Origin: Verrucomicrobiota bacterium
GTDB lineage: Bacteria > Verrucomicrobiota > Verrucomicrobiia > Chthoniobacterales > UBA10450
Assembly: GCA_003218415.1 (NCBI GenBank)
Contig: QHNK01000076.1
Location: 1 to 36,505, forward strand
Length of the DNA: 36,505 nt
Reading direction: 5' to 3'
Shown here: piece by piece, positions 23,252 through 31,468 of the stretch
Layout of the letters: each line of letters begins with the position of its first letter
Numbering within the stretch: position 1 is the first letter of the stretch
Program-made: the position numbers and the translations under genes
The notes under the pieces: model-generated
What the model was told of the DNA's origin: nothing
Database searches by the model: none
The model's input: only the letters and a program-made list of their open reading frames with translations

Positions 23252-25336
23252 ATGCTGCTGATCACCGGCGTGTTGTTCGTGCTGGTCGTGACACTCGTGG
23301 ATCTGAAGCCGGTGGTGGATCAGAATTTTTTCTTTTCAACCAGCGATCCCGGTATCCAGCAAACCAAAAAGATCGAGCGACGTTTTCCCTCGCAGCCGGA
23401 AGTGATTCTGGCCGTGTCGTCGCGCGATATTTCTTCGCAGCGATATCTGGGTCGAATCCAAAAACTCACCCAACGCGTCCACACCATTGGCGGCGTCAGC
23501 GCGGTCAAAAGCCTGGCTGAAGGACCGAAGAGTTTTGACGACGCGCTAAAGAGCCCGTTTTGGAGCCGGTTGCTGGTGGCGCACGACCGGAAGTCAAGCA
23601 ACGTGATCATTTTCATGAAAGGCAGGCATACGGAACAGCCGATCCAGCGCCTGGAGCAGATCGTGCATGAGCTCGACGCGCCAGATTTTCGGATTCATAT
23701 CGCTGGTCCGCCGTACGTGGTGGAAATGCTTCGGCGGAGCCTCGCTCACGATTTCCGTTACTTCAGTCTCACAGCGGTTGTGTTGTTTGGTCTGACGATG
23801 GCCGCATTGTTCCGATCCGTCCGGTTGTTTATAGGAATGCTCTGCGCATGCGCGAGCGCTGTTTTATTGACTCTGCTCGTGCAATCGATGCTGGGTCACA
23901 AGATCGGAATCCTAACGGTGAACCTTGGCACGATCGTCTTCGTTATTGCGTTGTCGCACCTGGTTTATATGACGTTCAACTGGCAAACGCTCGCCGACCG
24001 CGCACACCGCATAGAAAAAGAGTCGCCGAACCTCGCGGGGGACGCGTTACGCATGACTTTCCCGGCTTCGTCTTGGTCGATGGTCTGCGCATCGTTAGGC
24101 TTCGCCAGTTTGCTCATTGTGCAGGCCAAGCCGCTGCGTGAGCTGGGATTTGGCGGCGTGCTCGGGACGGTCGTGGCGTTTGCCTGCGCCTATTTGATGT
24201 ATCCGGCGTTCCTGCGCTGGGCCGTGCCGCGCAAAAGCAAAATCGTAGAGGCGGAACCTACACACGCATTTTGGTCGCGCCGTTTTGGACTGCTCTCGTT
24301 AGGCGTCATTTTGCTTGGCGCGGTCTTGGGGCTGGGCCTGGTCAACGTGAACACCGACCCGAGCCTTATGGATTATTTCAAGCCCAATCAGGAACTGCGC
24401 GATGGATTGGAATTTGTGGATCGCACCGGCGGCTCGAATCCGCTCACGCTGGTTGTGTCCTCGTCAAACGGCGCCCTGCTGAACACGGACGCGGCTTACG
24501 AAAAGATGTGGAGGCTGCACGGCGCGCTGGAGAACCAGAAAAGCGTCGGGACTGTGACTTCGCTGCCAACTCTTCTGGCCGAAGGCGACCGCGTGCCGTT
24601 TTCGTTTCTCATCAGCTACGAAAAAATGATGGAGATCATGTCGCAACCCAAGTACGCGCGGGTCTCGAAAAGTTTTGTGACTGACGACCGCAAGGAAGCA
24701 GTGTTTATGCTGCGGATGGTCGAGGGGCGTCGTACGAAATATCGGGTGGACCTGGTAGATGATCTTCGCGCTGTCTGCCGCAAGTACGGATTCAAGGCTG
24801 ACCTCGTCGGCGGCATCTATTACTTGCAAGGGCGACTCGCCAAACTGGTCGCTGAAAGCTTGGTGACCGGTTTGTTCTGGCTGAATCTGTTGTTCATCGT
24901 GATCGCGTGGGTCGTCGCGCGGTCCGTTCGCGGCGCAGTGGCGATGATCGCGAGCGTGACTCTCGTGCCACTATCGATGCTTGGCGGCATCGGCTGGTTC
25001 CATGTGCCGGTGGACATCATTTCTGCGCCGGCCACGAACGTCTGTATCGGCATCGCGATTGATTCGATGATTCATCTCGTCTTCGGCGTTCGCCGTGCGC
25101 AACGCGACGGAAAGAAAGGCTGGGACGCATGGGTCTTCGCGCGCGAAGAACAATGGCGCGGAATCGTTTATTCGGATGTGATCATCGCCGCCGGTTTCGC
25201 CATTTTCGTGCTCTCGGATTTTCCACCGACACAACGGTTCGGTCTCGTCGTTCTCGCTGGATGCGTCATCGACATCCTGGCGAATCTATTCGTATTGCCG
25301 CTACTCGGCGGCGCGGAATTGAAAAAGCGCGTTTGA
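23252..25336 (+). CDS. RND-superfamily (MMPL) lipid exporter
   Basis: This protein of about 694 residues has the two-fold RND layout. Helix 1 is followed by a periplasmic domain (about 25-180), a block of five helices, a link at about 370, a second helix and periplasmic domain, and a final block of five helices. GIAIDSMIHLVFG, near the C-terminus, matches the GxxxDxxxH motif of proton-driven MMPL/HpnN proteins. Relatives move hopanoids, mycolates and other large lipids. The desaturase gene follows after 33 nt, so this is probably the exporter for the lipid made by the locus. The ATG at 23252 (or the TTG just before it) is the only sensible start, because upstream lies the tRNA. The first helix is correspondingly short. 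Confidence 0.87.
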   Translation: MLLITGVLFVLVVTLVDLKPVVDQNFFFSTSDPGIQQTKKIERRFPSQPEVILAVSSRDISSQRYLGRIQKLTQRVHTIGGVSAVKSLAEGPKSFDDALKSPFWSRLLVAHDRKSSNVIIFMKGRHTEQPIQRLEQIVHELDAPDFRIHIAGPPYVVEMLRRSLAHDFRYFSLTAVVLFGLTMAALFRSVRLFIGMLCACASAVLLTLLVQSMLGHKIGILTVNLGTIVFVIALSHLVYMTFNWQTLADRAHRIEKESPNLAGDALRMTFPASSWSMVCASLGFASLLIVQAKPLRELGFGGVLGTVVAFACAYLMYPAFLRWAVPRKSKIVEAEPTHAFWSRRFGLLSLGVILLGAVLGLGLVNVNTDPSLMDYFKPNQELRDGLEFVDRTGGSNPLTLVVSSSNGALLNTDAAYEKMWRLHGALENQKSVGTVTSLPTLLAEGDRVPFSFLISYEKMMEIMSQPKYARVSKSFVTDDRKEAVFMLRMVEGRRTKYRVDLVDDLRAVCRKYGFKADLVGGIYYLQGRLAKLVAESLVTGLFWLNLLFIVIAWVVARSVRGAVAMIASVTLVPLSMLGGIGWFHVPVDIISAPATNVCIGIAIDSMIHLVFGVRRAQRDGKKGWDAWVFAREEQWRGIVYSDVIIAAGFAIFVLSDFPPTQRFGLVVLAGCVIDILANLFVLPLLGGAELKKRV

Positions 25337-25369
25337 GGATGCGGCTGCGATGCAATAACTTGGAGGGCG

Positions 25370-26398
25370 ATGCAGGCCGCGTTTTACCAGTCGGAATCTG
25401 ATCAGCCGCATCCGGGGCGGGCGCGAGCGGTCATTAAGGCGCATCCGGAAGTTCGCCAGTTGATGGTGCGCAATCCGTGGACTGCTTTGCTCGCGGTCTC
25501 GATCGTGATCCTGCAGACGGCGATCGCATGCTGGATGGGCACGCTTGGGTTCGGTTATTGGTGGCTGAGTCTACTTATCGCCTTTTGCATCGGCGCGTTC
25601 GCCAATCATGCCAACTACGTGATCATACATGACGCGACGCATAACCTGATTTTCCGCAGCCCAGGCTGGAACAAAATGGTCGGCATCATCGCCGATCTTC
25701 CCAACCTGGCGCCGGGCGCGATGGGGTTTCGCGTTTATCATTTGAAACATCATTCGCACCAGGGCGATTACGAATACGACGCCGATCTGGCGAACCATTG
25801 GGAGGCGCGCCTCGTGGGCAACAAGTGGTATCGCAAGGCGATCTGGCTAATGCTCTTTCCGTTCTTTCAGGTGACACGCCCGCCGCGGTTGAAGGCGGTC
25901 AAGATGTGGGACCGATGGTTCTCCACCAATCTCGCATGTGCGGTCGCGTACGACGTCGCGATCGTTTATTTCTGCGGCTGGGCCGGATTTCTCTATCTCG
26001 TGTTCGCTTTTTTCTTCTCCATTGGTTTGCATCCGGTGGGCGCACGGTGGATCCAGGAGCATTACACGTACGATTTCGACCAGGAAACTTTCAGTTATTA
26101 CGGGCCGATCAATCGGGTGGCGCTGAACATGGGCTATCACAACGAACACCATGATCTGCCATCGATCCCATGGAACAATCTGCCGAAGCTGCGCGCCATG
26201 GCACCCGAGTTCTATCAGAATTTAAAATATCACTCGTCATGGAGCCGACTGTTATTTCAGTTCGTTTTTGACAAGCGGTATAGTCTCTATTCGCGAGTCG
26301 AACGAATGAAACAAAGGGCAGGGTCCCAAGGGACTCCAGAAGCGACAAGCAGTCGGACTGGCGATCTTGATCTCAGTGCCCGGCCCATTAGTTTTTAG
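25370..26398 (+). CDS. Sphingolipid delta-4 desaturase-like (DEGS-type) membrane desaturase
   Basis: This 342-residue di-iron membrane desaturase has three histidine boxes: HDATH at 87-91, HLKHH at 124-128 and HNEHH at 257-261. Compared from memory with human DEGS1, it matches in N-terminal wording (QPHPGRARAVIKAHPEVRQLM against QPHADRRREIL...PEIKSLM), in GLHPVGARWIQEHY, in SYYGPIN, and most strikingly in NMGYHNEHHDLPSIP and LYSRVERM. DEGS introduces the 4,5-trans double bond of ceramide and carries the Lipid_DES N-terminal domain seen here. Four or more membrane helices are present. Ordinary bacterial acyl desaturases lack this N-terminus and C-terminus. The hydroxylase gene starts 2 nt after its stop. 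Confidence 0.88.
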   Translation: MQAAFYQSESDQPHPGRARAVIKAHPEVRQLMVRNPWTALLAVSIVILQTAIACWMGTLGFGYWWLSLLIAFCIGAFANHANYVIIHDATHNLIFRSPGWNKMVGIIADLPNLAPGAMGFRVYHLKHHSHQGDYEYDADLANHWEARLVGNKWYRKAIWLMLFPFFQVTRPPRLKAVKMWDRWFSTNLACAVAYDVAIVYFCGWAGFLYLVFAFFFSIGLHPVGARWIQEHYTYDFDQETFSYYGPINRVALNMGYHNEHHDLPSIPWNNLPKLRAMAPEFYQNLKYHSSWSRLLFQFVFDKRYSLYSRVERMKQRAGSQGTPEATSSRTGDLDLSARPISF

Positions 26399-26400
26399 TT

Positions 26401-27015
26401 ATGGCGGAGCGACTCTACGTCTCGAACAAGAACGAAACGGTTCGAATGTTCGAGAGCGATTTCATGGAATTGTTTTCGCGGGTGCACCCGGCAACTCCGT
26501 TGGTCCTTTACCTGCCGGTAGTCGGCTCCATGCTTTACCTCGCGCTGTGGCGACAAAAATTATCGATCCTAGCGGTCGCAGGATTTTTTCTGCTGGGTGT
26601 TCTGCTTTGGACATTGCTCGAATACCTCATCCACCGGTACATATTTCACTACGAACCCAAGACACGCCTGGGGAAACGGCTGCATTACATCATTCACGGC
26701 GTGCATCACGATTATCCAAACGATGCGCGGAGGCTCGTCATGCCGCCGAGCATCAGCGTGCCGCTTGCTTTTCTTTTTTACGGCGTGTTCCTGCTAATCT
26801 TCGCGCGCTTCGCGTCGAGCGCATTCGCGGGGCTGGTTTTTGGTTACATTTGTTACGACATGCTTCACTACGCGACCCATCATTTTCCGATGAAACGCGG
26901 CGCGTGGCTATGGCTGAAGCGGTATCACCTGCGCCATCATTACAGGGATGATCACGTGGGATACGGCATCAGCTCGCCGCTTTGGGATTACGTCTTTCGG
27001 ACCACGCGGAAGTAG
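26401..27015 (+). CDS. Ceramide fatty acid 2-hydroxylase-like (FA2H/Scs7) protein
   Basis: This 204-residue member of the fatty acid hydroxylase superfamily has four membrane helices. The histidine clusters follow the Scs7/FA2H order: HRYIFH (78-83), HYIIHGVHH (95-103), HYATHH (156-161) and HLRHH (176-180). WTLLEYLIHRYIFH, DARRLVMPP and GYGISSPLWDYVF are close to the human FA2H wording, as I recall it. FA2H lacks carbon-chain specificity for free lipids and hydroxylates the alpha carbon of the ceramide acyl chain. The cytochrome b5 domain of the eukaryotic protein is absent, so a separate electron donor is needed. It is tightly coupled to the desaturase gene. Confidence 0.86.
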   Translation: MAERLYVSNKNETVRMFESDFMELFSRVHPATPLVLYLPVVGSMLYLALWRQKLSILAVAGFFLLGVLLWTLLEYLIHRYIFHYEPKTRLGKRLHYIIHGVHHDYPNDARRLVMPPSISVPLAFLFYGVFLLIFARFASSAFAGLVFGYICYDMLHYATHHFPMKRGAWLWLKRYHLRHHYRDDHVGYGISSPLWDYVFRTTRK

Positions 27016-27045
27016 CGCACCGATTTCGATCCACGACCTTCACGT

Positions 27046-27159
27046 GTCATCCCGAACCGCGAAGACGGTGAGGGACCTCACCTACGAAGTATGCGGCACA
27101 CGAATTAACCCGTGTGCTCGATCAGCTTGTGCGAGGTCCTTCGCTTCGCTCAGGATGGC
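27046..27159. repeat. Large inverted-repeat element between the hydroxylase and SPT genes
   Basis: The left arm, from GTCATCC (27046-27052) to AGGGACCTC, is an imperfect reverse complement of the right arm, which runs from CGAGGTCCTTCG to GGATGGC (27153-27159). A nested perfect 7-bp pair, GCACACG (27096-27102) / CGTGTGC (27111-27117), forms the tip. It fills much of the 350-nt gap 27016-27365. I see no gene there. It resembles dispersed intergenic repeats and may terminate or separate transcription within the locus. Confidence 0.65.
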
Positions 27160-27365
27160 GCCTGCAAACAGCGAAGCCGTAGTTTACTAAAATCTTGTCC
27201 TGAAATCCGAACTCCGCTAGATTGGCTGCCCCGACACGGAACTCCGCGGTATGCAGATGTAGCGGACAACTTCGTAAGGAATCTAGTGAAGCACAAAAAA
27301 TCTCAATTTTGCTGGGAAACATCGTTCGCAACGACGGGAGCGAGCGAACCACAGTATATCGTTTC

Positions 27366-28622
27366 ATGAACGAGGACCCGGCAAAACTTAGTCTGAGCAA
27401 TTTTCTGGCGGGCGAAAGCGACGATCCGCTGCAAGCTCCAGCGAGCTTTACGGACTGGATACGTCTTGGTGCGTGGGCGGTTGAATTGTACGAACCTGAG
27501 CTCCTCGCCACCGCAGATGCGCGCACCGTTATTAACTATGGTGGAAAACCGCGGCCGGTTATTAATCTCTGCTCCTACAATTATCTCGGCCTTGCCAATC
27601 ATCCCGAGGTGCTGGCCGTTGCCCATGAGGCTCTGAGGACGCACGGGATGGGGGCGTGCGGTTCGCCGATGCTCTCAGGAATGACGGACCTGCATCGCGA
27701 ACTGGAGCGGCGCGTCGCGAAATTTCTCGGACGCGAGGACGCGATGCTTTTCAATAGCGGGTTCGGTGGCGCGCTGGGCACGATCTCGGGCCTACTTCGC
27801 AAGAGCGATGTGGCCATTCTGGACAACCGTTCGCACCTTAGTCTTCGCGACGGCGCCGTGTTGTCCCGGTGCAGGACAGAGAAGTTTGAGCATAACGATC
27901 CAGCCTCGCTTGATGTGGCATTGACCCGTCAAAAAAGGCGTCGGCAGCTCGTGATTGTCGAAGGCATTTATTCCATGGACGGCGACTTCGGGAACCTGAG
28001 GGAATTGCTTGCTGTCGCGGAGTCTCATGGCGCCAGTGTTTTCATTGACGAAGCGCACTCCATGCTGGCATGCGGCGAGCATGGCCGTGGAGCGGCTGAG
28101 AAGTTTGGCGTAGAAGATCGCGTCCCGCTCCTTTATGGAACGTTCTCCAAGGCGTTCGGCGCGCTGGGAGGTTTTGTTGCGGGCTCGAAAGAGACGCTGC
28201 AATACCTGCGTTTCTATGCGCATCCTTATGTTTACTCCTGTGCGCTGCCGCCGGTGGTGATTGCGGCCATTTTGAAGGCGCTCGAGCTCGGCACCAGTCA
28301 GCCGGAATTGCGCGCGCAACTTTGGGAAAACGCCGATTACTTCCACGCGCAACTTCGAAGCCTTGGACTCGATAGCGGAGCATCGACAACCTATGTGATG
28401 CCGATCGTCATCGGCGATCGAGAGCGGATGTATCGGCTTGGGCATGAACTTCGGCGGCGTGGTCTTTGGGTTGCGCCGGTGGATTATCCGGCTGTGCCGC
28501 AAAATCGAATCTGTTTCCGTGCCTGCGTAACCGCCAAGCATACGCGTGCAGACTTGGACGAAGCCCTGAATATTCTCGCGGACACGCTCGTCCCTGCGAT
28601 GCTACAAAGGCAGAGCGCCTGA
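27366..28622 (+). CDS. spt: Serine palmitoyltransferase-like alpha-oxoamine synthase
   Basis: This 418-residue fold-type I PLP enzyme has the Schiff-base lysine Lys262 in YGTFSKAFGALGG, Asp228 in DEAHS (for the PLP nitrogen) and His157 (ring stacking, in DNRSHLSL). The DEAHSMLACGEHGRG and GTFSK wording is that of serine palmitoyltransferase. BioF and KBL normally show TLGKALG-type lysine motifs. SPT condenses serine with an acyl-CoA or acyl-ACP to 3-ketosphinganine, the first step of sphingolipid synthesis. The ATG at 27366 is chosen because the upstream open frame is repeat-derived. It heads a run of four closely spaced genes with two phosphotransferases and a GNAT. The nearest alternative is another alpha-oxoamine synthase such as CqsA. 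Confidence 0.84.
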   Translation: MNEDPAKLSLSNFLAGESDDPLQAPASFTDWIRLGAWAVELYEPELLATADARTVINYGGKPRPVINLCSYNYLGLANHPEVLAVAHEALRTHGMGACGSPMLSGMTDLHRELERRVAKFLGREDAMLFNSGFGGALGTISGLLRKSDVAILDNRSHLSLRDGAVLSRCRTEKFEHNDPASLDVALTRQKRRRQLVIVEGIYSMDGDFGNLRELLAVAESHGASVFIDEAHSMLACGEHGRGAAEKFGVEDRVPLLYGTFSKAFGALGGFVAGSKETLQYLRFYAHPYVYSCALPPVVIAAILKALELGTSQPELRAQLWENADYFHAQLRSLGLDSGASTTYVMPIVIGDRERMYRLGHELRRRGLWVAPVDYPAVPQNRICFRACVTAKHTRADLDEALNILADTLVPAMLQRQSA

Positions 28623-28640
28623 GTTCTTGCGCCAAGTAAA

Positions 28641-29579
28641 TTGACGTCTCAACCGACAGAGACCTCGCATTCGCGCGTCGCAGCCACCTACAAAGCGCGC
28701 GAGGTAGAAGGCGTCCTCGATCTGTATTTTTACAGGCCGTTAGGGTTCCGGCTCGCCGAGTTTTTCGCGCGACTCAAGATGACGCCGGCGGCTGTGACAT
28801 TGCTGGGCGGCGTCTGCGGCGTCGTTGCGGGACACCTTTATTACTATCGTGATTTACGCATCAATATCATGGGCATGCTGCTGCATGTTTGCGCTAATGC
28901 GCTCGACAACGCGGACGGTCAGCTCGCGCGTTTAACTCAGAGGGAAAGCCGCAAAGGCCGCATTATCGACAGCGTCGCCGACCATTTGGTGTTCGTGAGT
29001 ATTTATCTGCATCTGACTCTCCGCTGTGTGTTCGAAGGTTCGTCACCGGCGATCTGGGTTCTCGCTTTTGCCGCTGGAATCAGTCACGCGTTGCAAGGAG
29101 CGACGGCGGACTATTACCGCAGCACCTACCTTTACTTTACAGCAACCGGAGGGCGAACCGGATTGGACTCCTCCTCTGGAGTCCGATCAGAGTATCAGAA
29201 GTGGAGCTGGCATCAGAGACCATGGGACAAACTTCTCCTCGCGCTGTATTTGAATTTCACTCGCCAACAGGAAATGCTCGCGCCTCGTCTGAAAAAGCTG
29301 CGCGAGACAGTCACCGAACTTTTCCACGGCCAAATCCCGGGTTGGCTACAGCAGCGTTATCAAAACCTGGCTGGCCCGATGCTGAAGTGGTGGAGGTTAC
29401 TCATGACGAACACGCGAATGCTGGTTCTATTTGCGCTCCTGCTCATAGGCCGGCCGATTTACTTTTTCTGGTTCGAGCTCATACCCTTTAATTTGCTGTT
29501 CGTTTACCTGATTTTCCGCCAGGAAACTATAGCTGAGTCGATGCAAGAAGTTGCCCAGAAATGGAGAGACTTGGCCTGA
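28641..29579 (+). CDS. CDP-alcohol phosphotransferase, first copy
   Basis: This 312-residue membrane protein has the complete CDP-alcohol phosphotransferase motif from Asp89 to Asp114 (DNADGQLARL, then Gly106, Asp110, Asp114), which binds the metal ions and the CDP-alcohol. Several helices follow (about 50-68, 75-88, 117-150, 258-300). A long soluble insert at about 165-250 is distinctive. The enzyme moves a phospho-alcohol from a CDP carrier to a lipid hydroxyl. The start is TTG at 28641, 18 nt after the SPT stop. No ATG precedes the conserved N-terminus. The acceptor is plausibly ceramide, by context only. Confidence 0.84.
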   Translation: MTSQPTETSHSRVAATYKAREVEGVLDLYFYRPLGFRLAEFFARLKMTPAAVTLLGGVCGVVAGHLYYYRDLRINIMGMLLHVCANALDNADGQLARLTQRESRKGRIIDSVADHLVFVSIYLHLTLRCVFEGSSPAIWVLAFAAGISHALQGATADYYRSTYLYFTATGGRTGLDSSSGVRSEYQKWSWHQRPWDKLLLALYLNFTRQQEMLAPRLKKLRETVTELFHGQIPGWLQQRYQNLAGPMLKWWRLLMTNTRMLVLFALLLIGRPIYFFWFELIPFNLLFVYLIFRQETIAESMQEVAQKWRDLA

Positions 29580-29595
29580 ATCGCCATCTAAGTTC

Positions 29596-30729
29596 GTGTC
29601 GGATATTGAAATTTCAGAAGTCAACTCGCGTCGGGAGCGCAGCGCGTTCATCAAATTTCAATGGCAAATTTATTCGAATGATCCCGCGTGGGTGCCGCCG
29701 TTGATCATCGAACGGAAAACGTTCCTCGATCGAAAGCGGCATCCCTTTTACAGGCACGGCGACGCGGCCTTATTCCTGGCGCGGAAAAATGGCGAGATCG
29801 TTGGTCGCATCATGGCCAGCGATGATCCCAATTACAATTCGCTGCACCAATCAAACGTGGGCTGTTTTGGCCTGTTCGAATCCATCGACGATCAGGATGT
29901 AGCTACTGCGCTGTTTGACGCTGCGGCCCGTTGGCTTCGCACGAAGGGGCGGACTGAGATGATGGGGCCAATCGATTATTCAACCAATTACGTCTGCGGC
30001 CTGTTGATCGATGGATTCCAGTTTCCGCCCACCATATTGACCGCGCACAATCCGCCGTACTACCGCGACCTGATCGAGAGATGCGGCTTTACAAAAGCAA
30101 AGGATTGGTACGCGTGGTGGTTCGTCGATCCATCAAAAGCCGTGGCGCATTTGCAACGATTGGCCGCACGTTTCAATGCGCGCTGTCCCGCCATTATCCG
30201 TCCGGCGAACCTTAAGGATCTTCGCGATGAAAGCAGACGGCTTCGAGAAATTTACAATCGGGCATGGGAAAAGAACTGGGGTTTCGTGCCGTTTACAGAA
30301 GCGGAGATCGAGTTCATGACGCACGAGCTCAAGCCGCTCGTTATTCCGGAGTTCGCGCTCATTGCCGAAGTTGGCGAAGAGCCAGCCGGCTTCATTCTGG
30401 GTGTGCCGGACATCAACGTCGCCCTGCGTCATATCAACGGCCGGCTTATGGCTTTTGGATTGCCAATCGGCCTCCTAAAACTTCTATATTACAAGAACCG
30501 CACGCGGACTGCGCGGCTTATCGCGCTTGGCGTGATTGAAAAATATCGCCGTAGCGGTATTGCCGAAATGCTCGTGCTGCGGATCGTCGAAGACGCAATG
30601 ATCAAACGTGGATTCGCGGGAGAACTCAGTCTCACGCTTGAAGACAATTTCATGATCAACCGTTTTCTCGAAGCAATGGGAGCGCAGCGCTACAAGACAT
30701 ATCGAATTTTTGACAGGACGCTGACTTAA
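29596..30729 (+). CDS. GNAT-fold acyltransferase, candidate bacterial ceramide synthase
   Basis: This 377-residue protein appears to hold two GNAT-like halves. The N-half has NDPAWVPPLIIERK, HPFYRHGDAALFLARKNGEIVGRI and MMGPIDYSTNY...HNPPYY. The C-half has LIALGVIEKYRRSGIAEML, an acyl/acetyl-CoA loop. This WVPP/NPPYY family is the one to which, as I recall, the Caulobacter acyl-CoA-dependent ceramide synthase bCerS belongs. If so, it N-acylates sphinganine made from the SPT product. GTG at 29596 is preferred, being 16 nt after the preceding stop. A TTG 45 nt upstream overlaps the previous gene. It overlaps the next gene by one base (TAATG), so it is cotranslated. Confidence 0.78.
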   Translation: MSDIEISEVNSRRERSAFIKFQWQIYSNDPAWVPPLIIERKTFLDRKRHPFYRHGDAALFLARKNGEIVGRIMASDDPNYNSLHQSNVGCFGLFESIDDQDVATALFDAAARWLRTKGRTEMMGPIDYSTNYVCGLLIDGFQFPPTILTAHNPPYYRDLIERCGFTKAKDWYAWWFVDPSKAVAHLQRLAARFNARCPAIIRPANLKDLRDESRRLREIYNRAWEKNWGFVPFTEAEIEFMTHELKPLVIPEFALIAEVGEEPAGFILGVPDINVALRHINGRLMAFGLPIGLLKLLYYKNRTRTARLIALGVIEKYRRSGIAEMLVLRIVEDAMIKRGFAGELSLTLEDNFMINRFLEAMGAQRYKTYRIFDRTLT

Positions 30730-31436
30730 TGAGCAAGCCCCAAGACGGTTTCGTTTCGCGGTTTTTGAATCGGCCGATTTCGCGCCGGATAACGAGGTTT
30801 CTGCTCAAGGTTCCGATTCATCCCAACGGGTGGACGATATCGATCTTTGTTTTGCCGCTAATCGCGGGCGCATTCCTGGTGCGCGGCGATTACGCCAGCG
30901 TCGTCATTGGCGCGGCTATTTTTCAAGCGTTCAGTATTCTCGATGGTTGCGACGGCGAAATTGCGCGCGCCAAAAATTTGGAATCGACCTTCGGGGAACG
31001 TTTGGATTATTTCTGCGATTTTCTCGCAAGCCTTATCTACGTTCTCGCGCTTGGGTTAGGGCGTCATCATTCAGTCGAAGGAATCGTCTGCGCCGGCTTC
31101 ATCGCGGCTAACGAATGGCTTCTGCGAGGTGGCAAGAACGAAATGCAGATTGTTTCGGCGATGCTGCACGAGTCGTATTATGCGAGGCACCACGGAATGA
31201 TCGGGCATTCCGGTTTGCTGAATCTCGGTGAACGATTTGTGTGGTGGCTCTTTCAGCTGACCAAGCGGGACATGGCTATGCTCGTTTTTCTCATGCTCGC
31301 GTTAGTCGACTTGGCTGACTGGATCCTTCATCTTTGGACGATTGTTGCCGCAGCAAGCCTGATTCTCAGCACGATAGCCACGATCAGATCCAGCGTGGCC
31401 GATGGCGATGTTGTTACGCGCGAGCCGCGATCGTAA
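30729..31436 (+). CDS. CDP-alcohol phosphotransferase, second copy (DIPPS-like)
   Basis: This 235-residue membrane protein has the full motif at 72-97: DGCDGEIARAKNLESTFG, then Asp93 and Asp97. The DGCDGEIAR form and the size resemble the phosphotransferase half of IPCT-DIPPS proteins, which use CDP-inositol. About six helices are present (36-52, 56-72, 95-118, 170-190, 195-225). It starts on the last base of the GNAT stop codon. With the nucleotidyltransferase encoded convergently, it could make an inositol-phosphate-containing lipid or head-group precursor. CDP-glycerol, CDP-choline or another CDP-alcohol cannot be excluded. Confidence 0.83.
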   Translation: MSKPQDGFVSRFLNRPISRRITRFLLKVPIHPNGWTISIFVLPLIAGAFLVRGDYASVVIGAAIFQAFSILDGCDGEIARAKNLESTFGERLDYFCDFLASLIYVLALGLGRHHSVEGIVCAGFIAANEWLLRGGKNEMQIVSAMLHESYYARHHGMIGHSGLLNLGERFVWWLFQLTKRDMAMLVFLMLALVDLADWILHLWTIVAAASLILSTIATIRSSVADGDVVTREPRS

Positions 31437-31468
31437 TTCCCGCCTGTCGACCGGAATGATGTCCCATC

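Noticed and set aside
27222-27365. Longer N-terminus for the SPT-like protein
   Set aside because: The 48 extra residues lie in the repeat-bearing gap, are not like the family N-terminus and have no ribosome binding site. The ATG at 27366 fits better.
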